A DNA stretch of 64,000 bases from Ancylobacter mangrovi (GTDB lineage: Bacteria > Pseudomonadota > Alphaproteobacteria > Rhizobiales > Xanthobacteraceae), in contig NZ_JANTHZ010000002.1 in the NCBI RefSeq assembly GCF_024752355.1, positions 682,001-746,000 on the forward strand, written 5' to 3'. Position numbers and translations under genes: made by a program. The notes beneath the pieces were generated by a model. That model had not been told where the DNA came from. It did no database searches and saw only the letters and a program-made list of their open reading frames with translations. Shown piece after piece: positions 33,958 through 42,830 of this stretch (positions are counted from its first letter, which is position 1; each line of letters starts with the position of its first letter).

Positions 33958-35448
33958 TCACCCCGTCGTCGGCATGACGAACTGGGCGCCCTCGCGGATG
34001 CCGGTCGGCCATCGGGCGGTGGTGGTCTTCATCTTGGTATAGAAGCCCACGCCCTCCATGCCGTAGACGTTGCGGTCGCCGAACACCGAGCGCTTCCAGC
34101 CGCCGAAGGAATGGAACGCCACCGGCACCGGGATCGGCACGTTGATGCCGATCATGCCCGCCTTGGCGTCGCGGTCGAAGGCGCGGGCGGAATCACCGTC
34201 GCGGGTGAAGATGGCGGCGCCGTTGCCGTACTCGTGGTCGTTGACCAGCTTCAGCGCCTCGTCGAAGCGGTCGACGCGGACCACCGAAAGGACGGGGCCG
34301 AAGATCTCTTCCTTGTAGATCTTCATCTGCGGCGTCACCCGGTCGAACAGGCAGCCGCCGATGAAGTAGCCGTCCTCGTAGCCCTGCAGCTTCAGGCCGC
34401 GCCCGTCGACCACCAGCTCGGCGCCCTCGGCGACGCCAGTGTCGACATAGCCCGAGACCTTGGCGAGGTGCTCTTTCGTCACCAGCGGGCCCATCTCGCT
34501 GTCGCGGTCGAGGCCGGGGCCAACCTTCAGCCCGCGCACCTTCGGCACCAGCTTCTCCATCAGCGCGTCGCCCACGCCCCCGACCGCCACCGCGACCGAG
34601 ACCGCCATGCAGCGCTCGCCGGCCGAGCCGTAGCCCGCGCCCATCAGCGCGTCGACGGTCTTGTCGAGGTCGGCGTCGGGCATGACGACGAGGTGGTTCT
34701 TCGCCCCGCACAGCGCCTGCGCGCGCTTTCCGTGCGCGGCGGCGGTCTTGTAGACATACTCGCCGATCGCGGTGGAGCCGACGAAGCTCACCGCCGCGAC
34801 GTCGGGATGCGTCAGCAGCGCGTCGACCGCCTCCTTGTCGCCCTGCACCACGTTGAACACGCCGGCCGGCAGCCCGGCCTCGGCCAGCAGCTCGGCCAGC
34901 ATCAGCGAGGCGGTCGGGTCCTTCTCGGAGGGCTTGAGCACGAAGGTGTTGCCGCAGGCGAGCGCCACCGGGAACATCCACATCGGCACCATGGCCGGGA
35001 AGTTGAACGGGGTGATGCCCGCGACCACGCCTACCGGGTGGCGGGCGGAGAACACGTCGACCCCGCGCGCGACCTGCTCGGTGAAGTCGCCGCGCATCAG
35101 GTGCGGGATGCCGCAGGCGAACTCGACCACCTCGATGCCGCGCGTGACCTCGCCCTTGGCGTCCTCGAAGGTCTTGCCGTGCTCCTTCGTGATCGCGGTG
35201 GCGATCGCGTCGATGTCGCGGTCCAGCAGCGCCTTGAACTTGAACAGGATGCGCGCGCGGGTCAGCGGCGGGGTGTCGGCCCAGGCGGGGAAGGCGCCGG
35301 CGGCCGCGGCGACCGCCTCGCCCGTCGTCGCGGCGGAGGCGAGCAGCACCTCGCCGGACTGGGCGCCGGTGGACGGATCGAAGACCGGGGCGCTGCGGCC
35401 CGTGGTGGTGGCAAGCCTGCCGCCGATGTAATGACCGATGACCGCCAT
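33958..35448 (-). CDS. mmsA: Methylmalonate-semialdehyde dehydrogenase (acylating)
   Basis: 496 residues, full ALDH length. Catalytic cysteine is in [13 protein letters not shown], with the MmsA-type [13 protein letters not shown] in place of the usual general-base glutamate region. Cofactor motif [23 protein letters not shown] is present. It oxidises methylmalonate (and malonate) semialdehyde to propionyl- (acetyl-) CoA in valine, myo-inositol and beta-alanine catabolism. Divergent from a LysR gene. The ATG at 35448 ([10 protein letters not shown]) was chosen over one at 35493. Confidence 0.94.
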   Translation of the reverse strand: MAVIGHYIGGRLATTTGRSAPVFDPSTGAQSGEVLLASAATTGEAVAAAAGAFPAWADTPPLTRARILFKFKALLDRDIDAIATAITKEHGKTFEDAKGEVTRGIEVVEFACGIPHLMRGDFTEQVARGVDVFSARHPVGVVAGITPFNFPAMVPMWMFPVALACGNTFVLKPSEKDPTASLMLAELLAEAGLPAGVFNVVQGDKEAVDALLTHPDVAAVSFVGSTAIGEYVYKTAAAHGKRAQALCGAKNHLVVMPDADLDKTVDALMGAGYGSAGERCMAVSVAVAVGGVGDALMEKLVPKVRGLKVGPGLDRDSEMGPLVTKEHLAKVSGYVDTGVAEGAELVVDGRGLKLQGYEDGYFIGGCLFDRVTPQMKIYKEEIFGPVLSVVRVDRFDEALKLVNDHEYGNGAAIFTRDGDSARAFDRDAKAGMIGINVPIPVPVAFHSFGGWKRSVFGDRNVYGMEGVGFYTKMKTTTARWPTGIREGAQFVMPTTG

Positions 35449-35525
35449 CGCGACCTCTCCTAAGGGCAAATTCGGGCATGACCCAGCGGGCATGCGCGCG
35501 GGAATGGGATGGCAGCGTTGTGCTT

Positions 35526-35546
35526 GTTGAAACTTCTCACTTCAAC
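35526..35546. promoter_or_regulatory. Candidate LysR operator between mmsA and its divergent regulator
   Basis: GTTGAA-N9-TTCAAC is an exact 6-bp inverted repeat with LysR-box spacing (T-N11-A). It lies in the 145-bp divergent gap, about 80 bp from mmsA and 50 bp from the LysR gene. Seen in sequence; binding is inferred. Confidence 0.5.
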
Positions 35547-35593
35547 GGCCATGATTTCCCATCCGTTGTGCACGGAAAGGCCAAATCGGGCTC

Positions 35594-36511
35594 ATGGACT
35601 GGGATCACCTGCGCATCTTCCTCGCCGTGGCGCGCGCCGGCCAGATGCTGGCGGCGGCGCGCCAGCTCGGGCTCGACCATGCCACGGTCGGGCGCCGGCT
35701 CGGCGCGCTCGAGGCCAGCCTCGGCGCCAAGCTGCTGGAGCGGCGCACCACCGGCAGCGAGCTCACCCCCGCCGGCGAGCGGCTGCTCGTCCATGCCGAG
35801 CGGGTGGAGACGCAGATGCTGCAGGCGCAGGCGGCGCTCGGCAATGTCGACCTCGCGCTTGCCGGCACGGTGCGGATCGGCGCGCCGGACGGGTTCGGCA
35901 CCTATTTCCTCGCCTCCCGGCTCGGGCGCCTCGCCGAGGAGCATCCGGGGCTGACGATCCAGCTCGCGCCGCTGCCGCGCAGCTTCTCGCTGCCCAAGCG
36001 CGAAGTGGACATCGCGGTCACGCTGCAGCGCCCGGCCGAGGGGCGGCTGGTGGCGCGCAAGCTCACCGACTACAGCCTCAGCGTCTACGCCTCGCGCGAC
36101 TATCTCGCCCGCACCGGGCCGATCGACCGGCTGGCCGACCTCAACGGAAGGCTGCTGGTGACCTATGTCGCCGACCTCGTCTACAGCCCGGCGCTCGACT
36201 ATTTCGAGGCGCTGCGCGAGATCGAGGCGCGGCGGCTGGAATGCGCCAGCGTGGTCGGGCAGATGGAGGCGGTGCGCGCCGGCGCCGGGGTCGGCATCCT
36301 GCACGACTATGCCGCGCGCGGTCACGAGGAGCTGGTGCCGCTGCTGCCGGAGCTGAGCTTCCGGCGCGCCTACTGGCTCGTCACCCATGCCGACATCCAC
36401 GAATTGCGGCGCATCCGCGAGGTGGAGGGCTTCATCGTCGCGGCGGTGCGCGAGACGCGGCACCTGTTCGTGTCCGCGCCGGCGGCGTCAGCGCAGGCCG
36501 AAGCCGGATAG
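35594..36511 (+). CDS. LysR-family regulator, probable regulator of mmsA
   Basis: 305 residues. The N-terminal helix-turn-helix (WDHLRIFLAVARAGQMLAAA, then LDHATVGRRLGALEASLG) belongs to the LysR subgroup with an ATVGRR recognition helix. A substrate-binding-like effector domain follows. Its divergent position to mmsA with a shared LysR-like operator suggests it controls mmsA. The last 24 bp overlap the convergent TctC-type gene. Confidence 0.92.
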   Translation: MDWDHLRIFLAVARAGQMLAAARQLGLDHATVGRRLGALEASLGAKLLERRTTGSELTPAGERLLVHAERVETQMLQAQAALGNVDLALAGTVRIGAPDGFGTYFLASRLGRLAEEHPGLTIQLAPLPRSFSLPKREVDIAVTLQRPAEGRLVARKLTDYSLSVYASRDYLARTGPIDRLADLNGRLLVTYVADLVYSPALDYFEALREIEARRLECASVVGQMEAVRAGAGVGILHDYAARGHEELVPLLPELSFRRAYWLVTHADIHELRRIREVEGFIVAAVRETRHLFVSAPAASAQAEAG

Positions 36512-37453
36512 CAGGCTGCGCACCCGCGCCAGCTCGGCATTGAGGAAGATGCGGAAGGGCGGGCCGATCAGCACGTCGCTCGACCAGCTGTACTGGAACA
36601 GCGCGGCGCGCCAGGCGAGGCTCGCGAGCATGCGCCCGACCATCGCCTGCAGGCGGGCGGCGTCCGCCGCGTCGACGCCGGGCGGCGCGAACACGCCGCG
36701 CCAGTTGGAGATCTCGATGTCGGCGCCCTGCTCGAAGCAGGTGGGAATGGCGATGCCGGGCAGGCGCTGCGGCGAGGAGATGGCCAGCCCGCGCAGCCGG
36801 CCGATCGCGATGTCGTCCTGCAGCGCGCTGAGGCTGTCCACCACGCAGTCGGCCCCGCCGGACGTCACATAGTCGACCGCGCCCTTGCCGCCGACGAAGG
36901 CGCGGTAGGGAATGGCGCTCGCGCGGACGCCGGCCGCGCGACCGATCAGGCCGACGAACAGATGGTCGACATTGCCGCGATTGCCGCCGGCGAAGCTGAC
37001 CGAGCCGGGATGGTGGGCCAGCTCGGCGAGGATATCGCGCAGGGAATCGGTCTCCGAGTCATGCGCGACCGCAAGCACCATGTACTCGTTGGTCAGCCGG
37101 GCGATCGGCGTGAGGCGGGAGAGATCGGCGGGGACGCGGCCGAGCAGCACGGCGCCGATCATGCCGAGCCCGCCGACGAGCAGCGTGTCGGGCCGGCCGT
37201 GATAGCGGGTGAGGAAATCGGCGATGCCGGCGGCGGCGCCTGCGGTTTCGTAGAGCAGCCCGACATCGGCGACCGCGCCGCTCTCGATCAGGCTTTCCTG
37301 CATCGCTCTTGCCGTGCGGTCCCATCCGCCGCCCCGGGTCGAGGGGACGAACAGCGTCAGCGGGTCGAGCGCCGGGGGCCCGGGCTGGCCCCGGGCCGCT
37401 TGCGTCCCCGCGAGCGTCGCGGCCGCTCCGGCAATGAACAGGCGACGGTCCAT
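36488..37453 (-). CDS. TctC/Bug-family tripartite tricarboxylate transporter binding protein (orphan)
   Basis: 321 residues. A Tat-like signal (MDRRLFIAGAAATLAG ... ARG) is followed by the Bug-family pattern: LFVPSTRGGGWDRTARAMQ, a VGGLGMIGAVL stretch, SFAGGNRGNVDHLFVGLI, and IPYRAFVGGKGAVDYVTSGGADC. Such periplasmic proteins bind carboxylates for TctAB permeases. No tctA or tctB is nearby, so it is one of the common orphans. A possible signalling or shared-permease role is inference. It overlaps the 3' end of the LysR gene. Confidence 0.87.
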   Translation of the reverse strand: MDRRLFIAGAAATLAGTQAARGQPGPPALDPLTLFVPSTRGGGWDRTARAMQESLIESGAVADVGLLYETAGAAAGIADFLTRYHGRPDTLLVGGLGMIGAVLLGRVPADLSRLTPIARLTNEYMVLAVAHDSETDSLRDILAELAHHPGSVSFAGGNRGNVDHLFVGLIGRAAGVRASAIPYRAFVGGKGAVDYVTSGGADCVVDSLSALQDDIAIGRLRGLAISSPQRLPGIAIPTCFEQGADIEISNWRGVFAPPGVDAADAARLQAMVGRMLASLAWRAALFQYSWSSDVLIGPPFRIFLNAELARVRSLLSGFGLR

Positions 37454-37587
37454 AAGTTCTTGCGTATTCAAAGCCTGCGCCACTGCCGCGGAAAGGTCGA
37501 CCCCGGCCGGCATAACCTTTCGTAAGGGCAGGCGCCAAGGGTTCACGCGTGGCACCGGTGCTTCGGCGCCCGGGTGTCACATGAACA

Positions 37588-37638
37588 ACACGAAATTCGT
37601 GTGAAACTATACTATAGTACTACAGTCTCTCCTGTCCA
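37588..37638 (-). promoter_or_regulatory. Putative promoter/operator of the TctC-type gene
   Basis: Read on the minus strand: TGGACA (37638-37633), a 16-bp spacer, then TATAGT (37616-37611). The palindrome TAGTACTA (37615-37622) overlaps the -10. A perfect 15-bp palindrome ACACGAA-A-TTCGTGT (37588-37602) covers the expected start site. The AT-rich patch is striking in this GC-rich context. Confidence 0.5.
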
Positions 37639-37730
37639 CGCGCGGGATGCGCGCGGAGCAGCCTCGCCCCGACCTGCGGCGAGGTTAAGACACGATTGCG
37701 GGAGGAGCGGGCGGCAGCGGCCGGGCGGAT

Positions 37731-38429
37731 TCAGGCGCTCGCGCGCGAAGCCGTCCCGTCGCGCTCGGCGCGGCTGCGGACCAGGAAATCCACCAGCGAG
37801 CGGCCGGCGCCGCGAATGTGCTCGCGGGTCAGCTCGGCCGCGCGGGTGGCATCGCGCGCCTCGCAGGCGGCGAGGATCGCCTCGTGCTCGCGCCGCGCGC
37901 GCTCCATGCCGTCGGTCATGACGAGCTGGATCCGCGAGTAGCGGTCGACCCGGTCCAGCGCCGCGTTGATGGCCTGCAGGAAATAGGGGCGGTTGGCGGC
38001 CTCATAGAGCGCGTAGTGGAAGTCGCGGTTGAGTTCGCCCCAGTGCACGCTGTCGGGCTCGCTCGCGAAGGCGGCCGCGATCTGCCGCGCCCGGCGCAGC
38101 GCCTCGTCCGTCATGCGCGGCACCGAGGCCTTCAGCATCTCCGGCTCCAGCAGCGCGCGGTACTCGAAGATCTCGCTCACCTCCTCGGTCGAGAGGGTGG
38201 TGACGACGGCGCCGCGATAGCGCTGGGTCGAGACGAGGCCCTGTTCCTCGAGCCGGGTCAGCGCCTCGCGCACCGGGATGCGGCTGACGTTGAACATGCG
38301 CGCGATGCGGTCCTGGCGCAGCGCCTCGCCCTCCGTCAGGTCGCCCTTGACGATGGCTTCGCGCAGCGCCTCGAAGATCACCTCCGAGGCGGACGCCATC
38401 TGGCCGATATCGACGGACCGGACCTTCAT
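37731..38429 (-). CDS. GntR/FCD-family regulator of the hydroxyproline cluster
   Basis: 232 residues. GntR winged helix (VIFEALREAIVKGDLTEGEALRQDRIARMFNVSRIPVREALTRLEEQGLV) followed by an FCD ligand domain with LNRDFHYALYEAANRPYFL and REHEAILAACEARDATRAAELTREHI. It is divergent from the four-gene hydroxyproline operon with a 97-bp gap that contains a palindrome. It is likely the local repressor, relieved by hydroxyproline or a breakdown product. The ATG at 38429 was chosen over 38468. Confidence 0.92.
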   Translation of the reverse strand: MKVRSVDIGQMASASEVIFEALREAIVKGDLTEGEALRQDRIARMFNVSRIPVREALTRLEEQGLVSTQRYRGAVVTTLSTEEVSEIFEYRALLEPEMLKASVPRMTDEALRRARQIAAAFASEPDSVHWGELNRDFHYALYEAANRPYFLQAINAALDRVDRYSRIQLVMTDGMERARREHEAILAACEARDATRAAELTREHIRGAGRSLVDFLVRSRAERDGTASRASA

Positions 38430-38469
38430 CGCCTCATCCTCTCCCGAACTCAAAAAAGGATATTGCAAA

Positions 38470-38479
38470 TTGGATCCAA
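38470..38479. promoter_or_regulatory. Palindrome in the GntR/hydroxyproline divergent promoter
   Basis: TTGGATCCAA is a perfect 10-bp palindrome set in an AT-rich stretch, 41 bp from the GntR gene and 47 bp from the deaminase gene. Palindromes of this size are typical operators of FCD-type GntR proteins; the pairing with this regulator is inferred. Confidence 0.55.
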
Positions 38480-38526
38480 AAAACAGATGCTCAGGCCGAA
38501 ATCCCCATCACCGCAGGAGCTGACCC

Positions 38527-39423
38527 ATGTGGGCAGGTGTGCTTCCGGCCGTTACCGCCAAGTTCACCGAGGCTGGCGCCCTCGATCACAAGGAGATGGA
38601 GCGCTGCTTCGCGCGCCAGATCGCGGCGGGCGTCGACGGGCTGATCGTCAACGGCTCGCTCGGCGAGGGGCCGATGCTCTCCCATGACGAGCGGCTCGAG
38701 GTGCTGGCGCTCGCCCAGTCGGTGGCCGGCGCCCGCCCGGTGCTGATGACCATCGCGGACGCGGCGACGCGCGACTGCGCAACGCTCGCCTCCCGCGCCG
38801 CCAGGGCCGGCGCCTCGGGCCTGATGGTGGTGCCGAGCCTCGTCTACCACACCAACCCGAAGGAAACGGTCGCCACGCTGAAGGCGGTGGCCGAGGCGGG
38901 CGACCTGCCGGTGATGATCTATTCCAACCGCATCGCCTACCGGGTCGACGTGACGGTCGAGATCCTGGAGGAGCTGGCGAAGGATTCCCGCTTCGTCGCG
39001 ATCAAGGAATCCTCCGACGACATCCGCCGCACCACCGACATCATCAACGCACTGGGCGAGCGCTATGACGTGTTCACCGGCGTCGACAACCTCGCCTTCG
39101 AGGCGCTGGCGGTGGGCGCGGTGGGCTGGGTCGCCGGCCTCGTCATCGCCTTCCCGGAGGAGACGGTCGCGATCTACCGGCTGATGAAGGCCGGGCGCTA
39201 TGCCGAGGCGCTGGCGATCTACCGCTGGTTCCGCCCGCTGCTCGACCTCGACGTGTCGAGCTACCTGGTGCAGAACCTGAAGCTGGTCGAGGCGCTGGTG
39301 ACCGGCACCACCGAGCATGTGCGCGCCCCGCGCCTGCCGCTGGAAGGCGAGCAGCGCGCCAAGGTCGAGAAGATCGTCGCCGAGGCGCTGGCCACCCGGC
39401 CGCTGCTCGCCAAGGCGGCGTGA
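38527..39423 (+). CDS. DHDPS-family protein, probable pyrroline-4-hydroxy-2-carboxylate deaminase
   Basis: 298 residues, Schiff-base TIM barrel of the dihydrodipicolinate synthase family. The substrate loop is VNGSLGEGPMLS, the tyrosine is in MIYSNRIAYRV and the catalytic lysine in FVAIKESSDD. In a cluster with 4-hydroxyproline epimerase and a D-amino-acid dehydrogenase, the likely reaction is conversion of pyrroline-4-hydroxy-2-carboxylate to alpha-ketoglutarate semialdehyde. First gene of the operon, 97 bp from the divergent regulator. Confidence 0.87.
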   Translation: MWAGVLPAVTAKFTEAGALDHKEMERCFARQIAAGVDGLIVNGSLGEGPMLSHDERLEVLALAQSVAGARPVLMTIADAATRDCATLASRAARAGASGLMVVPSLVYHTNPKETVATLKAVAEAGDLPVMIYSNRIAYRVDVTVEILEELAKDSRFVAIKESSDDIRRTTDIINALGERYDVFTGVDNLAFEALAVGAVGWVAGLVIAFPEETVAIYRLMKAGRYAEALAIYRWFRPLLDLDVSSYLVQNLKLVEALVTGTTEHVRAPRLPLEGEQRAKVEKIVAEALATRPLLAKAA

Positions 39424-39502
39424 CGGCCTTCCGGGCCGGCGGCGCCCGCGCGCCCCGGCCTTCAGGGACGGCGCCGGTGCCTCCCGCCTGAACGAGCGCT
39501 CC

Positions 39503-40747
39503 ATGTCCGCCTCGGACGACATCATCGTCATCGGTGCCGGCATCGTCGGCCTCGCCTCGGCCTTCCACCTGCAGGGCGAGGGCCTGAAGGTGCGGCTGGT
39601 CGAGCGCGGCGGCGTCGCCGAGGGCGCGAGCATGGGCAATGCCGGCGCCCTCGCCTTCACCGACATCCTGCCGCTGGCCTCGCCCGGCATCCTGCGCAAG
39701 GCACCGCGCTGGCTGCTCGACCCGCTCGGCCCGCTGTCGATCCCGCCCTGCTACCTGCCGCGCCTCGCGCCGTGGCTGCTGCGCTTCTGGCGCGCCAGCC
39801 TGCCGGACCGGCAGGCGCGCTCGATCGCCGCCCAGAGCGCGCTGATGCAGGTTGCCTCCGGCGCGATGGAGGCGATGGTGCGCGAGGCCGGGCTTTCCGG
39901 CCGGCTGCGCGGCGACGGCAATCTCCAGCTCTATGAGAGCGAGGCGGAACTTGCCGCCGCGCTGCCGGGCTGGACCGCGCGCGAGGCGGAAGGCATCGCC
40001 TTCGAGCATGTGCGCGGGGCGCGGCTCGCCGAGCTGCAGCCCGGCCTGTCGCCGCGCTTCACCGCCGGCACCTTCACCCCGCACTGGAAGACGGTCGACG
40101 ATCCCTATCATTTCGCGCTGGCGCTGTTCGACGCGGTGATGGCGCGCGGCGCGGCGATCTCGCATGGCGAGGTGAGCGCGCTCGAGCCGCAGGGCGAGCG
40201 GGTGCGCGTGCGGCTGGCCGATGGCGGCGCGCTGGAGGCGGGCCATGTGGTGCTCGCCGCCGGCGCCTGGTCGCGCCCGCTGGCGACGATGCTGGGCGAC
40301 CGCGTACCGCTGGAAACCGAGCGCGGCTACAACACCACCCTGCCCGCCGGCGCCTTCGATCTGAGGCGCCAGCTCACCTTCGGCGGTCACGGCTTCGTGG
40401 TCACGCCGCTCGCGACCGGCATCCGCGTCGGCGGCGCGGTCGAGCTCGGCGGGCTTCGCGCGCCGCCCAATTTCGCCCGCTCCGAGGCGATGCTGAAGAA
40501 AGCCGCCGCTTTTCTCCCGGGGCTGAGGACGACGGGCGGGCGGCAGTGGATGGGCTTTCGCCCCTCGCTGCCCGACAGCCTGCCGGTCATCGGCCGCTCG
40601 GCCGCCTCGCCCCGAGTGGTCTATGCTTTCGGCCACGGCCATCTCGGCCTCACCCAGAGCGCGGGCACCGGCCGGCTGGTGGCCGACCTCGTGACCGGCC
40701 GCAGCCCGGCCATCCCGCTCGACCCGTTCCGTCCCGACCGCTTCTGA
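39503..40747 (+). CDS. FAD-dependent D-amino-acid dehydrogenase, probable D-hydroxyproline dehydrogenase
   Basis: 414 residues. The dinucleotide-binding motif DDIIVIGAGIVGLASAFHLQ is at the N-terminus, with the DadA-type GASMGNAGALAF. The C-terminal FAD contact is MGFRPSLPDSLPVIGRS, then FGHGHLGLTQSAGTG. It should oxidise cis-4-hydroxy-D-proline to pyrroline-4-hydroxy-2-carboxylate and pass electrons to the respiratory chain. Second gene of the operon, between the deaminase and the epimerase. Confidence 0.9.
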   Translation: MSASDDIIVIGAGIVGLASAFHLQGEGLKVRLVERGGVAEGASMGNAGALAFTDILPLASPGILRKAPRWLLDPLGPLSIPPCYLPRLAPWLLRFWRASLPDRQARSIAAQSALMQVASGAMEAMVREAGLSGRLRGDGNLQLYESEAELAAALPGWTAREAEGIAFEHVRGARLAELQPGLSPRFTAGTFTPHWKTVDDPYHFALALFDAVMARGAAISHGEVSALEPQGERVRVRLADGGALEAGHVVLAAGAWSRPLATMLGDRVPLETERGYNTTLPAGAFDLRRQLTFGGHGFVVTPLATGIRVGGAVELGGLRAPPNFARSEAMLKKAAAFLPGLRTTGGRQWMGFRPSLPDSLPVIGRSAASPRVVYAFGHGHLGLTQSAGTGRLVADLVTGRSPAIPLDPFRPDRF

Positions 40748-40778
40748 CCCCGACCGCTTCTGATATCGAGCTCACCCC

Positions 40779-41780
40779 ATGGCGCGACACAGCTTCTTCT
40801 GCATAGACGGCCACACCTGCGGCAATCCGGTCCGGCTCGTCGCCGGCGGCGGGCCGGCGCTCGAGGGCGCCACCATGCTGGAGAAGCGGGCGCATTTCCT
40901 TCGCGACTACGACTGGATCCGCACCGGGCTGATGTTCGAGCCGCGCGGCCACGACATGATGTCGGGCTCGATCCTCTACCCGCCGACGCGGCCGGACTGC
41001 GACGTCGCGATCCTGTTCATCGAGACGTCGGGCTGCCTGCCCATGTGCGGGCACGGCACCATCGGCACCGTCACCATGGCGATCGAGCACGGGCTGGTCA
41101 CGCCGCGCGTGCCGGGCGTGCTGATGCTCGACACGCCGGCCGGGGTGGTGAAGGCCGAATACCGGCAGGAAGGCCAGTATGTGGAGGAGGTGCGCATCAC
41201 CAACGTGCCCGCCTTCCTCTACGCGCAGGGCCTGAGCGCCGACTGCCCGGGCCTCGGCGAGATCAGCGTCGACGTCGCCTATGGCGGGAATTTCTACGCC
41301 ATCGTCGAGCCGCAGGACGGCTATCGCGACATGTCCGACTTCACCGCCGGCGAGCTGATCGGCATGAGCGGGGCGCTGCGCCGCGCGCTCAACGCCAAGT
41401 ATGAATTCGTGCACCCGACGATGCCGGATATTCGCGGCCTGTCGCACATATTGTGGACCGGGTTGCCGCGCCACAACGAGGCGCATGCGCGCAATGCGGT
41501 GTTCTATGGCGACAAGGCGATCGACCGCTCGCCCTGCGGCACCGGCACCTCCTCGCGCATGGCCCAGCTCGCCGCGCTCGGCCGGCTGAAGGTCGGCGAC
41601 GAGTTCGTGCATGAGAGCATCATCGGCTCGCTGTTCCGCGGGCGGGTCGAGGCGGCGGCGAAGGTGGGGGACCGCGAGGCGATCATCCCCTCCATCGGCG
41701 GCTGGGCGCGGATGACCGGCTTCAACACCCTCTTCATCGACGAGCGCGACCCGTTCGCGCACGGCTTCGTCGTGGTCTGA
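40779..41780 (+). CDS. 4-hydroxyproline epimerase
   Basis: 333 residues of the proline racemase superfamily. Both catalytic cysteines are present: C90 in LPMCGHGTIG and C253 in RSPCGTGTSS. Together with the gene order this points to 4-hydroxyproline 2-epimerase, turning trans-4-hydroxy-L-proline into the cis-D isomer. Proline racemase activity is a less likely alternative. 31 bp after the dehydrogenase gene and 9 bp before the paralogue. Confidence 0.92.
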   Translation: MARHSFFCIDGHTCGNPVRLVAGGGPALEGATMLEKRAHFLRDYDWIRTGLMFEPRGHDMMSGSILYPPTRPDCDVAILFIETSGCLPMCGHGTIGTVTMAIEHGLVTPRVPGVLMLDTPAGVVKAEYRQEGQYVEEVRITNVPAFLYAQGLSADCPGLGEISVDVAYGGNFYAIVEPQDGYRDMSDFTAGELIGMSGALRRALNAKYEFVHPTMPDIRGLSHILWTGLPRHNEAHARNAVFYGDKAIDRSPCGTGTSSRMAQLAALGRLKVGDEFVHESIIGSLFRGRVEAAAKVGDREAIIPSIGGWARMTGFNTLFIDERDPFAHGFVVV

Positions 41781-41789
41781 AGGATCGCC

Positions 41790-42824
41790 ATGCGCTCGTC
41801 GAGGCTCATCCACATCGTCGGCTGCCATGCGGAGGGCGAGGTCGGGGACGTCATCGTCGGCGGCGTCGCCCCGCCGCCGGGCGAGACGCTGTGGGCGCAG
41901 TCGCGCTTCATCGCCAGCGACAAGGGCCTGCGCAACTTCGTGCTGCAGGAGCCGCGCGGCGGGGTGTTCCGGCACGTGAACCTGCTAGTGCCGCCCAAGG
42001 ACCCGCGCGCCCGGATGGGCTTCATCATCATGGAGCCCGAGGACACGCCGCCCATGTCGGGCTCGAACGCCATCTGCGTGGCGACGGTGCTGCTCGACAC
42101 CGGCATCGTGCCGATGGAAGAGCCGCAGACGCGCATGGTGCTGGAGGCGCCGGGCGGGCTTATCGAGGTGACGGCCGACTGCGCGGGCGGCAAGGCGCGG
42201 CGCATCACCGTCCTCAACCACCCCTCCTTCGCCGACCGGCTCGACGCCCGGCTGGAGGTGGAAGGGCTCGGCACGCTCACGGTCGACACCGCCTATGGCG
42301 GCGACAGCTTCGTCATCGTCGACGCAAAGGCGCTGGGCTTTTCCATCCGCCCGGACGAGGCCAGGGACCTCGCCGAGACCGGGATGCGGATCGTGAAGGC
42401 GGCCAACGCGCAGCTCGGCTTCCGCCACCCGGAGAACGCGGAATGGGACCACATCTCGTTCTGCCAGTTCGCCGCCCCGCTCACCCATGAGGACGGCATC
42501 GCCAGCGGGGCCAACGCGGTGGCCATCCGCCCCGGCAAGATCGACCGCTCGCCGACCGGCACCGGCTGCTCGGCGCGGATGGCGGTGCTGCACGCCAAGG
42601 GGGTGCTGAAGGTGGGCGATGGCTTCATCGGCCGCTCGATCATCGATTCGCGCTTCGACTGCCGGATCGAGCGCGAAACCACCATCGGCGGCCGGCCGGC
42701 CATCGTGCCGGCGATCAGCGGCCGGGCCTTCCTCACCCACACCGCCCAGCTCATGGTCGACCCCGACGACCCGTGGCCCTCGGGCTACCGGCTCTCCGAC
42801 ACCTGGCCGGTCTGGGAGCCCTGA
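41790..42824 (+). CDS. Proline-racemase superfamily paralogue lacking both catalytic cysteines
   Basis: 344 residues, full length and clearly related to the preceding epimerase. The two catalytic positions read S90 ([11 protein letters not shown]) and T256 ([10 protein letters not shown]) instead of Cys/Cys. Thr at the second position is the known mark of trans-3-hydroxy-L-proline dehydratases, which normally keep Cys at the first. The Ser/Thr pair suggests a dehydratase-like or otherwise altered activity. Last gene of the operon, 9 bp after the epimerase, so certainly cotranscribed. Confidence 0.88.
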   Translation: MRSSRLIHIVGCHAEGEVGDVIVGGVAPPPGETLWAQSRFIASDKGLRNFVLQEPRGGVFRHVNLLVPPKDPRARMGFIIMEPEDTPPMSGSNAICVATVLLDTGIVPMEEPQTRMVLEAPGGLIEVTADCAGGKARRITVLNHPSFADRLDARLEVEGLGTLTVDTAYGGDSFVIVDAKALGFSIRPDEARDLAETGMRIVKAANAQLGFRHPENAEWDHISFCQFAAPLTHEDGIASGANAVAIRPGKIDRSPTGTGCSARMAVLHAKGVLKVGDGFIGRSIIDSRFDCRIERETTIGGRPAIVPAISGRAFLTHTAQLMVDPDDPWPSGYRLSDTWPVWEP

Positions 42825-42830
42825 GCGATC

